From Geomicrobium sp. JCM 19039 (GTDB taxonomy: Bacteria; Bacillota; Bacilli; Bacillales; Marinococcaceae), in the NCBI RefSeq assembly GCF_000698145.1, contig NZ_BAXB01000006.1, positions 1-64,000 on the forward strand: a DNA stretch of 64,000 nt, written 5' to 3'. The first letter of the stretch is position 1. The number at the start of each line of letters is the position of its first letter. Under the pieces are notes generated by a model. That model made no database searches, was not told the origin of the DNA, and saw only the letters and a program-made list of their open reading frames with translations. The position numbers and the translations under genes are program-made. This document shows positions 41,953 through 52,556 of this stretch, piece after piece.

Positions 41953-42281
41953 TGTGGACAACAGTATAAAGAACCTGTGGACTTTATCCACATAGATATA
42001 CACAGCCTGTGGATGAACGCATTTCGCTCGTTTAAGTTTTCAAGAAAACATGTTAATCATATCAAAAATATAGAGGGGCTTCAACGGGTAATAATAAAGT
42101 TATCCACACCACCCAGTGAGGATTTTTGTTTCCTTTTCCACAACATGGGATATGTGGACAACCTGTCGATGAGTGTGTCGATAAAAATCGAGACCACCCA
42201 CATTTTGAAAATGACTGTGTGGATAACTGTCGAAAATCCTTATGTTTGTAGGGATAATGTCGAATGAATGCGTGTGGATGA
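41953..42281. other. oriC: oriC, dnaA-rpmH part (incAB-like) with DnaA box cluster
   Basis: Perfect boxes are TTATCCACA at 41984-41992 and 42100-42108 and TGTGGATAA at 42218-42226. One-mismatch boxes include TGTGGACAA (41953-41961, 42153-42161) and TGTGGATGA (42008-42016, 42273-42281). The cluster sits between the divergent dnaA and rpmH genes, the standard Bacillus place for the upstream half of the bipartite origin. Confidence 0.9.
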
Positions 42282-42335
42282 AGATAGAATAGAAATCGAG
42301 CAAAGGGAATTGCGAAGAAGAATTTACGTGCGGTA

Positions 42336-42365
42336 TTGACAGATGAGTGGATCTGTCTGTATACT
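42336..42365 (+). promoter_or_regulatory. rpmH promoter
   Basis: TTGACA (42336-42341) and TATACT (42360-42365) are separated by 18 bp, about 45 bp upstream of rpmH. Confidence 0.8.
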
Positions 42366-42411
42366 TTTTTAGAATGCCTGAATATGGATTGATTTGAGGA
42401 GGTGGCTTGCG

Positions 42412-42549
42412 ATGTCAAAGAAAACATTTCAACCGAATAATCGTAAGCGGAAGAAAGTTCATGGTTTTCGTTCTCGCATGAGCACGAAAAACGGTCGTCT
42501 CGTACTAAAGCGTAGACGTCAAAAAGGACGTAAAGTTCTTTCTGCATAA
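42412..42549 (+). CDS. rpmH: Ribosomal protein bL34
   Basis: A 45-residue, very basic protein starting [20 protein letters not shown] and ending [12 protein letters not shown], the complete bL34 sequence pattern ([27 protein letters not shown]). A strong GAGGAGG precedes the ATG. It is the first gene of the rightward arm from oriC. Confidence 0.98.
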   Translation: MSKKTFQPNNRKRKKVHGFRSRMSTKNGRLVLKRRRQKGRKVLSA

Positions 42550-42578
42550 GGCCACTGTCGCTTCAGTGGTCTTTTTTC
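42550..42578 (+). terminator. Intrinsic terminator/attenuator between rpmH and rnpA
   Basis: GGCCACTG pairs with CAGTGGTC (one G-U pair) around TCGCTT, followed by TTTTTT. Because rnpA follows 55 bp later on the same strand without a clear promoter, it probably lets through a fraction of transcripts and lowers RnpA relative to L34. Confidence 0.75.
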
Positions 42579-42633
42579 TCATTTGAGTGAGACCATTGTA
42601 CATATATTGACTAAATGAGGTTTAAGAGATTTT

Positions 42634-42978
42634 ATGAAAAAAGCCTATCGAATTAAAGATCAAGAAGAGTTTGCTGCGATTTTTAAGCATGGGAAGACGG
42701 CTGCCAATCGTCAGTTCGTCATTTACGTGCTGGACAAGCCGGACCAACAGCATTTTCGCGTCGGTTTTACCGTAGGAAGAAAAGTTGGGAATGCAGTCAC
42801 TAGAAATTATTTGAAGCGCTGGATGAGAGAACTTATGAGAGCGCATGCAGACCAAATTGAACAAGATAAAGATTACGTTCTTATTGCAAGAAAAGCGCTT
42901 TTGAGTATGGATTATGAGGCTGCTGGTAAAAGTCTGAAGCACGTACTTAAACGAGCAGAAGTATGGAGAAAATGTTAA
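42634..42978 (+). CDS. rnpA: Ribonuclease P protein component
   Basis: RnpA is the protein partner of RNase P RNA in tRNA 5' maturation. The 114-residue basic protein begins MKKAYRIKDQEEFAAIFKHG and has the signature RNR-type motif GNAVTRNYLKRWMREL plus the family KDYVLIARK strand. It follows rpmH as in nearly all bacteria. Confidence 0.97.
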   Translation: MKKAYRIKDQEEFAAIFKHGKTAANRQFVIYVLDKPDQQHFRVGFTVGRKVGNAVTRNYLKRWMRELMRAHADQIEQDKDYVLIARKALLSMDYEAAGKSLKHVLKRAEVWRKC

Positions 42979-43047
42979 CACCATTGAAACCGAGTCTGTT
43001 TCTCTATATCTTTAAGGATAGAGTATTCACCAAGGAGGATGTACGCG

Positions 43048-43815
43048 TTGCGAAAGAAATTATCACTGGCAGCGATTCTAATAGCTGTAACCGCATTAAT
43101 GACGGGGTGTTTCAGCCTTGATCAACCGATGGATGGCAACCCAGAAGGCATTTGGGATACCTTCTTTGTTTTTCCCCTCTATTGGCTAATGGTAAACATT
43201 GCCGAAGCGACGGGGCAAAACTATGGACTTGCGATTATTGTCGTTACGCTCATTTTAAGAATCTTGATTCTGCCACTTATGATTAAGCAGACAAAAAGTA
43301 CGAAGGCGATGCAGGAAATTCAACCTGAATTGCTGAAATTAAGAGAGAAGTATAGCGCCAAAGATCAAAAAACGCAGCAAAAGCTGCAGCAAGAGACGAT
43401 GAGCTTGTTTACAGAGAACAGCATTAATCCGCTCGCCGGTTGTTTGCCTCTGTTCATACAAATGCCGATTCTCATTGCATTCTATCACGCAATTATGCGT
43501 ACGTATGAAATTCGAGAGCACGATTTTTTATGGTTCCAACTTGGTGAACCCGATTTTATTTTGCCAATCATTGCTGCTGTGACGACTTTCTTACAGCAGA
43601 AGATGATGATGGTAAACAACATGAATCCACAAATGCAAATTTTGCTTTACATGATGCCGATCATGATCGGGGTTTTTGCTTTCTTCTTCCCATCAGCACT
43701 CGCACTGTACTGGGTAGTCGGTAACATCTTTATGATCGCTCAAACGTATTTCATTACAGGTCCAGGTGCGCAAAAGCGTAAAGAGGATAAAAAGAATCCG
43801 GGAGGAGCTAAATAG
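43048..43815 (+). CDS. yidC: Membrane protein insertase YidC/SpoIIIJ
   Basis: This is a 255-residue lipoprotein-type YidC. The signal ends LMTGC, and five membrane segments follow, with [20 protein letters not shown], the conserved Arg in the first helix, and the cytoplasmic coiled-coil [36 protein letters not shown] is the family hallmark. TTG at 43048 is chosen because AAGGAGG stands 9 bp before it; the ATG at 43039 would touch the ribosome site. The SpoIIIJ type is needed for forespore sigma-G activity in Bacillus. It is cotranscribed with jag. Confidence 0.95.
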   Translation: MRKKLSLAAILIAVTALMTGCFSLDQPMDGNPEGIWDTFFVFPLYWLMVNIAEATGQNYGLAIIVVTLILRILILPLMIKQTKSTKAMQEIQPELLKLREKYSAKDQKTQQKLQQETMSLFTENSINPLAGCLPLFIQMPILIAFYHAIMRTYEIREHDFLWFQLGEPDFILPIIAAVTTFLQQKMMMVNNMNPQMQILLYMMPIMIGVFAFFFPSALALYWVVGNIFMIAQTYFITGPGAQKRKEDKKNPGGAK

Positions 43816-43817
43816 TC

Positions 43818-44441
43818 ATGAAAACCATTTCGGTGTCAGGCAAGACGGTTGAAGAAGCGTTAGATAACGGACTTACACAACTACAGGTCAGTCGTGAACG
43901 AGTCGAATACGTTGAAATCCAGTCACCGAAAAAAGGATTTTTAAATCTTTTTAGCAAACCGGCGATTTTAGAAATCACGGTTAAACCCGATCCTGTTGAA
44001 GAAGCACGCTCGTTTCTTTCAACGATTTTGGAATGCATGCAAGTCGATCTGACGATAGATGTTCATCGATTTAAAGAAAATGAAGCACGATTTAATCTTG
44101 AAGGTGAAGACGTTGGCATTACGATTGGTAAACGTGGTCAAACACTTGAATCATTACAGTATTTGACCAATTTAGCAGCGAATCGCCATGCGGATCGTTT
44201 TTACCGCATTGAATTGGATGCTGAGAATTACCGCGAACGTCGCCAGAAAACGTTAGAACAGCTTGCGTTTAGGCTTGCAGAAAAGGCGAAACGAACGAAA
44301 CGAAAAGTAACGCTCGAACCAATGCAGGCGAAAGAGCGAAAGCTCATTCACCAGACATTACAAAAAGATCGAGCCATTGAAACCTTTTCTGACGGGAAGG
44401 AACCGAGACGACATATTGTTATCGCCCCAAAAAACCACTGA
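43818..44441 (+). CDS. jag: RNA-binding protein Jag/KhpB
   Basis: The 207-residue protein has the Jag_N domain (VSGKTVEEALDNGLTQLQVS...SPKKGFLNLFSKPA), a KH domain with the GITIGKRGQTLESLQYL loop (about residues 100-116) and a C-terminal R3H domain (EPMQAKERKLIHQTLQ...RRHIVIAPK). It begins 2 bp after yidC and ends at a strong terminator. Confidence 0.96.
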   Translation: MKTISVSGKTVEEALDNGLTQLQVSRERVEYVEIQSPKKGFLNLFSKPAILEITVKPDPVEEARSFLSTILECMQVDLTIDVHRFKENEARFNLEGEDVGITIGKRGQTLESLQYLTNLAANRHADRFYRIELDAENYRERRQKTLEQLAFRLAEKAKRTKRKVTLEPMQAKERKLIHQTLQKDRAIETFSDGKEPRRHIVIAPKNH

Positions 44442-44465
44442 TCTTCGTTGCGATCAGTGGTTTTT
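44435..44465 (+). terminator. Terminator of the rpmH-jag operon
   Basis: CCACTGATC pairs perfectly with GATCAGTGG around TTCGTTGC, followed by TTTTT. It overlaps the end of jag. Confidence 0.9.
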
Positions 44466-44567
44466 GATGCAATCTATATGAATGAATTTCATAACTTGAT
44501 TACAGTTTGTAAAGACGAACATTAAAACCTGTACCGTTTATTGATTTTCACTGCAGGCGGATGCTTG

Positions 44568-44645
44568 CACTCCAGAGTATAAGGGCAACATCGGCGGCCA
44601 AAAGATGTCCACCGTGTTTTCTTGACACTCTAGAGCATAAGGCGA
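44568..44645. repeat. Dispersed repeat A1, copy 3
   Basis: CACTCCAGAGTATAAGGGCA, CATCGGCGGCCAAAAGA and CCGTGTTTTCTTGACACTC match the two copies at 31629 and 31756. It leads into repeat A2 copy 2. Confidence 0.75.
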
Positions 44646-44900
44646 CACGGTTCACGTTTCTGCCTACTGGTTACGGTGTGGAAAGAAGTCGAAATGCCCC
44701 ATATATTCATTAATGTGACATTTGAGAAAGAAAAATCATCATTTTAAACGTGGATCCGCACATAAACGGAGTCAATGGTCACATATCACGATATATGTGA
44801 CCATTGAGGGTCGGAAGTGCCCGGTTTGAGGGCTGAATGGTCACATAAGTGACAGGTCATCACATGCTTGCGCCAGGTGGTGACCATCGGTCACGTCTTT
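44633..44900. repeat. Dispersed repeat A2, copy 2, with 36-bp palindrome
   Basis: About 268 bp closely similar to 31824-32090. The 36-bp inverted repeat is at 44772-44807 with arms TCAATGGTCACATAT and ATATGTGACCATTGA and loop CACGAT. Compared with copy 1, the fifth arm base changed C to T and its partner G to A, so pairing is kept. Confidence 0.85.
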
Positions 44901-45103
44901 TTTCCTTTCAGCATACGTTTTCCGTACTGTCCGCAACCCTCGGAGTGACGACCAACGATCGGCAACGAAGTTTTCGAAGTGAGATGAACTTCAAAAGACG
45001 ATAGGTAGACATTCACCTGCAAACAGCGATTTCGACCATCGAATTCAGTGAATTTCTTTCGTTCAACTTATATAGAAAGAATGAACGTAAGATATTCCTG
45101 ATT

Positions 45104-45300
45104 TGCGCTGTTGGGTGTTGGGTTGGAGGGGTAGCGCGGTGCTGGGTGCCGTTCTGCGCGCAAGTTTGCGCTTTTCACCGATTTTAGCGCCGATATCACC
45201 AACTTGCGCGCAGATTCAATGCTAAGAAGCGTGCAACCTGTCGGTCCCAGCGGGACCGAAACGAAACCGGTATCGGTTCGGCGCGGCTCGCGCCGAGGTG
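45104..45300. repeat. Dispersed repeat B, copy 2 (inverted)
   Basis: About 197 bp similar to the reverse complement of 32284-32516. It includes GTAGCGCGGTGCTGGGTGCC and CGTTCTGCGCGCAAGTTTGCG, and ends with the palindromic GGCGCGGCTCGCGCC. A 93-codon frame on the minus strand spans it, but it is not preserved in copy 1 and has no ribosome site. I see no gene in 44466-45803. Confidence 0.8.
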
Positions 45301-45659
45301 TTGATGGCACCATGAGCGGGGTGCGGGGCGATAGCTGGAAGCCCAAAGTAAAAGTGCATCACTCTTTACTTTAAATCAAACGATAGAGCCGGGGTTATTA
45401 GTCCCACATCGTTGCATCAAGGCCCCATTGGTGGCTAGAGTTGATCGTTATGAAATGCGTTAATATACGAGTCTCTGTTTTCGAGCTTCTATGGTATGAT
45501 TCTCATCAAATTACATAGGTCAACCAAGTTAAAACCATCTCATAGACCATTCTATGGGAGATTTTAATATTTTGGACACGTTATAGTTACTGGTCCACTT
45601 TGATTGGAATATGCAAGCATGTTTACTAGCGACCGTTGGCATGTCTGAACTTTACCCGT

Positions 45660-45733
45660 TGTGGATAAAACAAAAAGAGGACAGGTGGAAATATCCACAT
45701 GTGGAAAAAACAAGCGTCACAAAGTTGTCCACA
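45660..45733. promoter_or_regulatory. DnaA box cluster upstream of mnmE
   Basis: A perfect box TGTGGATAA (45660-45668) is followed by ATATCCACA (45691-45699) and TTGTCCACA (45725-45733), each one mismatch from TTATCCACA. It ends 70 bp before mnmE. B. subtilis also has DnaA box clusters away from oriC, one of them reported next to this gene (trmE). Confidence 0.65.
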
Positions 45734-45803
45734 CAACAATGGTTTGATCTTTTTTCATGTGTTATCCTAAGGAGATGTGAAGTGAATCGTATCGGAGGTA
45801 GAA

Positions 45804-47183
45804 ATGATGGAATGGGATACAATAGCGGCGATTTCGACTCCTCCTGGTGAGGGTGCGATTGCGATTATTCGCCTGAGTGGAGACGGTGCCATGAAAATTG
45901 GAGACCGTTTATATCGAGGCAAAACAGCGCTTCAAGACGTAGACACCCATACGATTAATTATGGACATCTCGTTCACCCAACGCGTGAAGAAGTCATTGA
46001 AGAAGTGATGGTGTCGGTATTGCATGCGCCGAGAACATTTACGAAAGAAGATATGATAGAAATTAACGTTCATGGGGGCGTAGTTTCTGCTGATCGGGTA
46101 TTGCAGCATGTGTTGGCTGAAGGAGCACGGCTTGCTGAACCAGGTGAGTTCACAAAACGTGCGTTCTTAAATGGTAGAATTGACTTGTCACAGGCAGAAG
46201 GCGTTATGGACATGATCCGTGCGAAGACAGACCGAGCAATGTCTGTGGCGATGAAACAGCTTGAAGGTCGTTTAGCTCGAGAAATTAAACAGCTTCGCCA
46301 ACAGTTACTTGAAGGAATCGCCAGTGTAGAAGTGAACATCGATTATCCGGAATATGATGCAGACGATGTGACACTGACTTCTTTATATACACAAATCCAA
46401 GCCGTGGATGTTGAGATTGATAAACTACTAAAGACAGCAAAACAAGGAAAGATACTACGTGAAGGGTTAGCAACGGCGATTATCGGACGTCCGAACGTCG
46501 GGAAATCCTCACTTTTAAATACACTTGTCCAAGATGCAAAAGCGATTGTAACTGATATTCCTGGAACGACAAGGGATGTGCTCGAAGAATATGTGAATGT
46601 GAATGGGGTACCGCTCAGACTGATTGATACAGCAGGGATTCGTGATACCGAAGATACTGTAGAAAAAATCGGTGTCGAACGTTCGCGTCAAGCGTTACAA
46701 GATGCAGAGTTAATCCTTCTCGTCTTCAATGCGAATGAGCCGCTCACTAAAGAAGATGAAGCGCTCATTGAAGCAAGTATTGCTTTTGATGTGATCATCG
46801 TTTTAAACAAAACCGATTTGCCAAAGCAAATTGACGAAGAACGTTTGCAACAATTAGTACCAAACCGACCAATCGTGCGCACAGCATTATTGCAAGAAGA
46901 GGGTGTTCGTGCGCTTGAAGAAGCAATTGGCTCCTTGTTTTTTGAGCAAGGCGTTGAGGCGATTGACATGAATTATGTGTCCAACACGCGGCACATTGCT
47001 CTGTTACATCAAGCAAAGCATTCCATTCATGAAGCATTAACGTCTGCTGAAGACGGCATGCCGATTGATATGGTACAAATAGACGTTACGAGGGCGTGGG
47101 AACAACTCGGCGAAATTGTTGGAGAGACTGCGCCTGATCAATTGATTGATCAACTGTTTTCACAGTTTTGTTTAGGAAAATAA
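45804..47183 (+). CDS. mnmE: tRNA modification GTPase MnmE
   Basis: MnmE with MnmG adds the carboxymethylaminomethyl group to wobble U34. The 459-residue protein has the folate-binding N-domain ([19 protein letters not shown]), the G domain with [27 protein letters not shown] and NKTD, and the catalytic C-terminal CLGK. The start follows GGAGG. It is directly followed by mnmG after 15 bp. Confidence 0.98.
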   Translation: MMEWDTIAAISTPPGEGAIAIIRLSGDGAMKIGDRLYRGKTALQDVDTHTINYGHLVHPTREEVIEEVMVSVLHAPRTFTKEDMIEINVHGGVVSADRVLQHVLAEGARLAEPGEFTKRAFLNGRIDLSQAEGVMDMIRAKTDRAMSVAMKQLEGRLAREIKQLRQQLLEGIASVEVNIDYPEYDADDVTLTSLYTQIQAVDVEIDKLLKTAKQGKILREGLATAIIGRPNVGKSSLLNTLVQDAKAIVTDIPGTTRDVLEEYVNVNGVPLRLIDTAGIRDTEDTVEKIGVERSRQALQDAELILLVFNANEPLTKEDEALIEASIAFDVIIVLNKTDLPKQIDEERLQQLVPNRPIVRTALLQEEGVRALEEAIGSLFFEQGVEAIDMNYVSNTRHIALLHQAKHSIHEALTSAEDGMPIDMVQIDVTRAWEQLGEIVGETAPDQLIDQLFSQFCLGK

Positions 47184-47198
47184 AAGGAGGAGAAAACG

Positions 47199-49082
47199 AT
47201 GGCATTTGAACACGGAAATTATGACGTAATTGTCATTGGTGCTGGTCATGCAGGGGCGGAGTCGGGACTTGCTGCTGCTAGAATGGGTGCAAACACACTC
47301 ATGCTTACATTGAATTTGGATGCAGTCGCCTATATGCCTTGTAACCCTTCGGTTGGTGGCCCGGCAAAGGGGATTGTCGTTCGCGAAATCGATGCGCTTG
47401 GCGGCGAAATGGCACGAAACATTGACCAAACGTATATTCAAATGAGAATGCTGAACACAGGGAAAGGCCCAGCTGTACGTGCTCTGCGCGCCCAAGCAGA
47501 TAAGTTCGAGTATCAGCATGAGATGAAGAAGACGCTAGAAAACACGGAAAATCTGACGCTTCGTCAAGGACTCGTTGAACGTCTAATTATTGAGGATGGC
47601 GAATGCAAAGGTGTCGTGACGAACACAGGTGCGCACTACCGCGCCCAGGCCGTCATTGTTACGACAGGCACGTATTTACGAGGGAAAATTATTATCGGAG
47701 ACTTGGCGTACGATAGTGGTCCGAATAACATGCAACCTTCAGTAGAGTTGTCTCATCATCTTCAAGAGTTAGGATTTGATATGGTTCGTTTTAAGACGGG
47801 TACACCGCCACGTGTAAACGGGGACTCCATTGATTATTCCAAGACGGAAATTCAACCTGGAGACGATATGCCACGATCTTTTTCTTATGAGACGGTTGAT
47901 GTAATTACCGATCAATTGCCGTGTTGGTTAACGTATACAAACGATACAACCCACGGGTATATCAATGACAATCTTACCCGTTCACCGATGTACTCTGGCA
48001 TGATTGAAGGAACCGGTCCGAGATATTGTCCGTCGATTGAAGATAAGATTGTTCGGTTCCACGACAAAGATAAGCATCAAATCTTTTTAGAACCTGAAGG
48101 TCGAAACACGAATGAAGTGTATGTACAAGGACTTTCGACGTCATTACCAGAAGATGTCCAGTATGATATGTTAAAAACGATTAGCGGGTTAGAGAACGCG
48201 AAAATGATGCGGCCGGGCTATGCAATTGAATATGATGCCATCGTTCCGACGCAACTGTGGCCAACGCTTGAAACGAAAATGATTCCAGGGTTATTTACAG
48301 CTGGGCAAATTAATGGCACTTCCGGGTATGAGGAAGCGGCTGGACAAGGATTAATGGCAGGCATAAACGCTGCACGGCGCGTGCAAAATAAAGAAGGTAT
48401 TATTTTGGGACGTGCGGATGCGTATATTGGCGTTCTCATCGATGACCTCGTCACGAAAGGCACGAATGAGCCGTACCGATTGCTTACGTCAAGAGCAGAG
48501 TATCGTCTGCTTCTTCGTCATGATAACGCAGATCTACGGCTGACTGAACTTGGGTTTGATATTGGGCTCGTAACAAAGCAACGTTTTGATAAACTGGAAA
48601 AGAAAAAGCAAGCGGTTGCTAATGAGCGCAAACGCTTGAACAAAACGATCATTAAACCGAGTGATCATGTACAACGTGTGTTAGAGAAAAAAGGGTCAGC
48701 GGTGATGAAAGAAGCGTTATCAGCAACCCATCTTCTCAAGCGTCCGCAGCTCACATATGCAGATATCGAAGACATGTTGCAAGAAACGCCTGAGTTGGAC
48801 GCTGAAGAAAAAGAGCAAGTCGAGATTCAGACGAAATATGAAGGATATATTGCAAAGCAGCTTGAACAAGTGGATCGTCTTAAAAAAATGGAGCGAAAAC
48901 GTATTCCAGATTGGGTTGACTATGACCTCATCCAAGGCCTCGCGACGGAGGCAAGAACGAAGCTCAAAGAAGTCCGTCCATTGTCCGTTGGGCAAGCGTC
49001 TCGTGTATCTGGTGTGAATCCTGCGGATGTATCGATCTTGCTCGTCTTTTTAGAACAAGGTAGGCAAAAGCAGTCATCCTAA
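47199..49082 (+). CDS. mnmG: tRNA uridine-5-carboxymethylaminomethyl enzyme MnmG (GidA)
   Basis: The 627-residue FAD protein has the dinucleotide site [21 protein letters not shown], the family phrase [20 protein letters not shown], the second NAD-linked region [18 protein letters not shown] and the C-terminal MnmE-binding helices ([18 protein letters not shown] [19 protein letters not shown]). It is intact. Confidence 0.98.
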   Translation: MAFEHGNYDVIVIGAGHAGAESGLAAARMGANTLMLTLNLDAVAYMPCNPSVGGPAKGIVVREIDALGGEMARNIDQTYIQMRMLNTGKGPAVRALRAQADKFEYQHEMKKTLENTENLTLRQGLVERLIIEDGECKGVVTNTGAHYRAQAVIVTTGTYLRGKIIIGDLAYDSGPNNMQPSVELSHHLQELGFDMVRFKTGTPPRVNGDSIDYSKTEIQPGDDMPRSFSYETVDVITDQLPCWLTYTNDTTHGYINDNLTRSPMYSGMIEGTGPRYCPSIEDKIVRFHDKDKHQIFLEPEGRNTNEVYVQGLSTSLPEDVQYDMLKTISGLENAKMMRPGYAIEYDAIVPTQLWPTLETKMIPGLFTAGQINGTSGYEEAAGQGLMAGINAARRVQNKEGIILGRADAYIGVLIDDLVTKGTNEPYRLLTSRAEYRLLLRHDNADLRLTELGFDIGLVTKQRFDKLEKKKQAVANERKRLNKTIIKPSDHVQRVLEKKGSAVMKEALSATHLLKRPQLTYADIEDMLQETPELDAEEKEQVEIQTKYEGYIAKQLEQVDRLKKMERKRIPDWVDYDLIQGLATEARTKLKEVRPLSVGQASRVSGVNPADVSILLVFLEQGRQKQSS

Positions 49083-49088
49083 CAAGTA

Positions 49089-49120
49089 ATGCAGATCGTT
49101 GTTCAGATAACGATCTGCAT
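49089..49120 (+). terminator. Stem-loop between mnmG and rsmG
   Basis: ATGCAGATCGTT pairs with AACGATCTGCAT around GTTCAGAT, followed by GTTTATC. The U-tract is weak, so it is more likely a processing or stability hairpin than a full terminator. Confidence 0.45.
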
Positions 49121-49148
49121 GTTTATCATAATGAATGGAGGACGATCC

Positions 49149-49858
49149 ATGAGGGTGTTTAAGCAATGGCTAAAAGAGATTGATGTTGCGCTAACGCATG
49201 ATCAAATGAAACAATTCGAAGCGTATTACGATACGTTAGTCGACTGGAATGAAAAGATGAATCTGACGAGAATAACGGATAAGGAAGATGCTTATGAAAA
49301 ACATTTCTTTGATTCGTTACTAGCAGCGAAGTGCTACGATTTCACGTCGGTTCAACGAATGATTGATGTTGGTGGTGGGGCAGGGTTTCCGAGTATCCCC
49401 TTAAAAATTGCCTACCCACATCTTAATGTGACGATTCTTGACGCATCAAACAAGCGCATACAATTTTTAACCCATGTAGCCAAAGTGTTAGAACTCGATA
49501 ATGTTCACCCATTCATAGCCGGGCAGAAGACGCCGCTCGTGACGATAATCATCGCGATCAGTACGATGTTGCTATTGCGAGGGCAGTCGCTAGAATGCCA
49601 GTGCTTGCAGAATATTGTTTGCCGTTTGTGAAACCTCAAGGGGTATGGATTGCCATGAAAGGAAAAGGTGGCGAAGAAGAACGGGAAGAAGCAGAAGTCG
49701 CGATTAAACGACTACAAGGCACGGTCTCTGACAATCATTATTTTGAACTTCCTACAGAGGCGAGCGAGAGAAGGATTTATGTCGTAGGAAAAAGGGATGC
49801 TACCCCTGACACATATCCCCGAAAAGCCGGCACAATTACTAAGAAACCGCTCATGTAA
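49149..49858 (+). CDS. rsmG: 16S rRNA (guanine527-N7)-methyltransferase RsmG (one frameshift)
   Basis: RsmG methylates G527 of 16S rRNA. The SAM motif MIDVGGGAGFPSIPLKIAYP and the N-terminal LVDWNEKMNLTRITDKEDAYEKHFFDS are clear. The frame breaks at about 49512-49513; adding one T restores HPFHSRAEDAARD and then YDVAIARAVARMPVLAEYCLP. The repaired length is about 236 residues, as in the family. The start ATG follows GGAGG; an upstream frame extension lies in the hairpin. Confidence 0.93.
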
Positions 49859-49943
49859 TGACTGCTTCGACATAAAACGTGTGAACATTTCTTTACGGCA
49901 TGGTAAAATAAATGCAGTATGAGTAGCAATGAGGGGGGAGACG

Positions 49944-50819
49944 GTGAAAAGTTCTTTTCAGCGTATTTTCGGTTTTGGTGAGGATTCTAAAAACAGTGAA
50001 TTAAAAACGGATAAAGACGGCGAGAACCATGAAGAAGTCCGTTTGATCCCGGTTTCTGACATCGTGCCCAATCCGTTCCAACCTCGAACAATCTTTGATA
50101 CAGAGAAAATCGAAGAGCTTGCCCGGACGATTCACACGCATGGCATTCTTCAACCGATCGTCGTACGTATTCGGGACGGACAATATGAATTAATTGCTGG
50201 AGAGCGCCGCTTGCGTGCAGTAAAGCAGCTAGAATGGACGGAAGTTCCGGCAATTATTAAAGAGTTTAATGATGCACAGACGGCGTCGTTAGCGCTTATT
50301 GAAAACTTGCAGCGCGAAGAGCTGACCGTGATCGAAGAAGCAAGAGCATATAAACAGTTGATTGAATGGCATACGCTTACGCAAGAAAGTCTTGCTCAGC
50401 GCCTAGGAAAAGGGCAATCGACCATTGCCAACAAACTGCGACTTTTATCTTTACCAGAAGAAGTTCAAACTGCGCTTTTGAATCGACAAATTAGTGAACG
50501 GCATGCCCGCGCACTCATTCGGTTGAAGGACGAGCAGTTACAGCAGGACTTGCTTTTAGAAATCATTGAACACGATTACAATGTAAAAGCTACAGAAGAA
50601 GCGGCCCTTCGTCTGCTTGAAGAACGAGAACAAGAAGAACAACCAGCAAAAGAAAAGAAAAAGGCTAGAAAACAACATTTTCCTAAAGATATGCGCATCG
50701 CAATGAATACGATTCGTGAGTCACTATCAATGGTTGAGAAATCAGGAATGAGTGTCGATAGTTCGGAAGAAGAACACGATGATTATTACCAATTTACGAT
50801 TCGTATCCCGAAGAAATGA
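49944..50819 (+). CDS. noc: Nucleoid occlusion protein Noc
   Basis: Noc is a ParB-like CTP-dependent clamp that binds NBS sites and the membrane and blocks Z-ring assembly over the nucleoid. The 291-residue protein begins with the amphipathic membrane helix [14 protein letters not shown], followed by the CTP-binding ParB domain ([34 protein letters not shown]) and the helix-turn-helix [23 protein letters not shown] is chosen because GAGGGGGGAG precedes it and it gives the correct membrane helix. Confidence 0.95.
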   Translation: MKSSFQRIFGFGEDSKNSELKTDKDGENHEEVRLIPVSDIVPNPFQPRTIFDTEKIEELARTIHTHGILQPIVVRIRDGQYELIAGERRLRAVKQLEWTEVPAIIKEFNDAQTASLALIENLQREELTVIEEARAYKQLIEWHTLTQESLAQRLGKGQSTIANKLRLLSLPEEVQTALLNRQISERHARALIRLKDEQLQQDLLLEIIEHDYNVKATEEAALRLLEEREQEEQPAKEKKKARKQHFPKDMRIAMNTIRESLSMVEKSGMSVDSSEEEHDDYYQFTIRIPKK

Positions 50820-50850
50820 TCTATCATGAGAATACATGATAGATTTTTTT
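50819..50850 (+). terminator. Terminator of noc
   Basis: ATCTATCATG pairs with CATGATAGAT around AGAATA, followed by TTTTTTT, right at the noc stop. parA therefore needs its own promoter. Confidence 0.85.
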
Positions 50851-50926
50851 GATGGAGTGCTAAAATAAGAGAAGGAGAATTGTGACACAAACAACAAGGC
50901 AGCTTAGGGGAAAGGTTGTGTGCGAA

Positions 50927-51687
50927 TTGGCGAAAGTTATTGCCATCGCGAATCAAAAAGGCGGCGTCGGCAAAACGACCAGCTCTGTGAATTTAAGTGC
51001 TTGTTTGGCATACATAGGAAAGCGTGTACTGTTAGTTGATATTGATCCACAAGGAAATGCAACGAGCGGGACAGGAATTGAGAAAGGTGATGTGGACCAG
51101 TGCGTATACAATCTTCTCGTCGATGATGTAGACGTAAACACAATCATTTACTCAACAGCTGTTGAGAATCTTTCCGTTGTTCCGGCTACAATCCAACTTT
51201 CGGGAGCGGAAATTGAACTCGTTCCGACGATTTCACGTGAAGTGCGTCTGAAAAAAGGACTCGCAGCGTTGATGATCAATTTGACTATATTATTATTGAT
51301 TGCCCACCTTCACTCGGACTATTGACAATTAATGCGTTGACTGCAGCGGATGCCGTATTGATCCCTGTACAATGTGAATACTATGCCTTGGAAGGGTTAA
51401 GTCAGTTGTTAAATACCGTTCGCCTCGTTCAAAAGCATCTGAATACGCACCTTGAAATTGAAGGCGTTTTATTAACGATGTTGGATGCGAGAACAAACCT
51501 TGGGATCCAAGTGATTGAAGAGGTGAAGAAGTACTTTAGAGATAAAGTATTTAAAACCATCGTTCCCCGCAGTGTTCGTCTCGGCGAAGCACCGAGTCAC
51601 GGAATGCCGATCGTTCTTTACGATCCAAAGTCGCGAGGAGCGGATGTGTATTTAGAACTGGCAAAGGAAGTGGTTACTGGTGCCTAA
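50927..51687 (+). CDS. parA: Chromosome partitioning ATPase ParA/Soj (one frameshift)
   Basis: Soj is a Walker-type ATPase that moves the ParB-origin complex and regulates DnaA. The deviant Walker [15 protein letters not shown] and [14 protein letters not shown] are present, and the second half carries [25 protein letters not shown]. The frame breaks at about 51271; one more G restores [19 protein letters not shown]. The repaired length is about 253 residues. The start is TTG ([13 protein letters not shown]) after GGGGAAAGG. Confidence 0.94.
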
Positions 51688-52530
51688 AGGATTGGGCAGA
51701 GGATTGAATGCGTATTTTCCTGATGAAAGCAAAGGAGACGATGTGCAAACAATTGCTCTTAAAGAAATGCGTCCGAACCCGTATCAGCCCGTAAAACGTT
51801 TGATGATCATGCCATTGAAGAGCTTGCCCAGTCAATTGATGAACATGGGATCTTGCAACCTTTGCTCGTACGAAAAAGCATTAAAGGGTACGATATCATC
51901 GCCGGAGAACGCAGGTATCGTGCAGCCAAACATGCAGGGCTAGATGAGGTTCCCGTCATTGTGAAAACACTCGATGACAAAGAAATGATGGAGATTGCCC
52001 TTATCGAGAATTTGCAGCGTGAAGACTTGAATCCGCTTGAAGAGGCTATGGCTTATGAAAAACTACAAAAACACTTAAAAATTACTCAGGAGCAGCTTGC
52101 AAAAAAGGTCGGCAAAAGCCGTCCACATGTTGCGAATCACCTGCGCCTGTTACAGCTCCCTGAAGTCGTGCAAACCGAGATTTCTGAGCAACGGTTATCA
52201 ATGGGTCATGGGCGGGCTTTGCTCGGCATCAATCACGAGGAACAGATGCCTGAGGCGGCTTATATGGTCATCGATCGTCAGTTAAACGTTAGACAAACGG
52301 AACAACTCGTTCAAGAGATGAATGAGCGGAACAATAAACCAAAGCGAACAAAAGAAAAAGCAAAACCGATATTCATTCGGGAACAAGAGCATCTACTCCA
52401 AACGTATTTCGGAACATCTGTACAAATCAAAAAAGGGAAACGTAAAGGTAAAATCGAAATTGAATTTTTATCAGATGAAGATTTGGATCGGATTCTTTCT
52501 CTCCTCGACCAACAAGAGGACGGTGAATAA
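51680..52530 (+). CDS. parB: Chromosome partitioning protein ParB/Spo0J (one frameshift)
   Basis: Spo0J binds parS and spreads as a CTP clamp. It begins [16 protein letters not shown] (GTG start overlapping the parA stop by 8 bp), followed by [21 protein letters not shown] once the break at about 51788-51790 is repaired by one C. Then [28 protein letters not shown], the helix-turn-helix [20 protein letters not shown] and a C-terminal dimer domain. The repaired length is about 284 residues. Confidence 0.94.
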
Positions 52531-52556
52531 TGGATTTTGTAGGTTAGGAGACACAC

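Noticed and set aside
42062..42547. 161-codon frame on the minus strand across oriC and rpmH
   Set aside because: It is antisense to rpmH and runs through the DnaA boxes; it has no ribosome site or recognisable protein features.
45068..45346. 93-codon frame on the minus strand across repeat B copy 2
   Set aside because: The frame is not kept in the other copy of the repeat and there is no ribosome site; the openness follows from high GC.
51230..51245. GATTTCACGTGAAGTG in parA as a parS site
   Set aside because: It matches only the core; five of 16 positions differ from the consensus.
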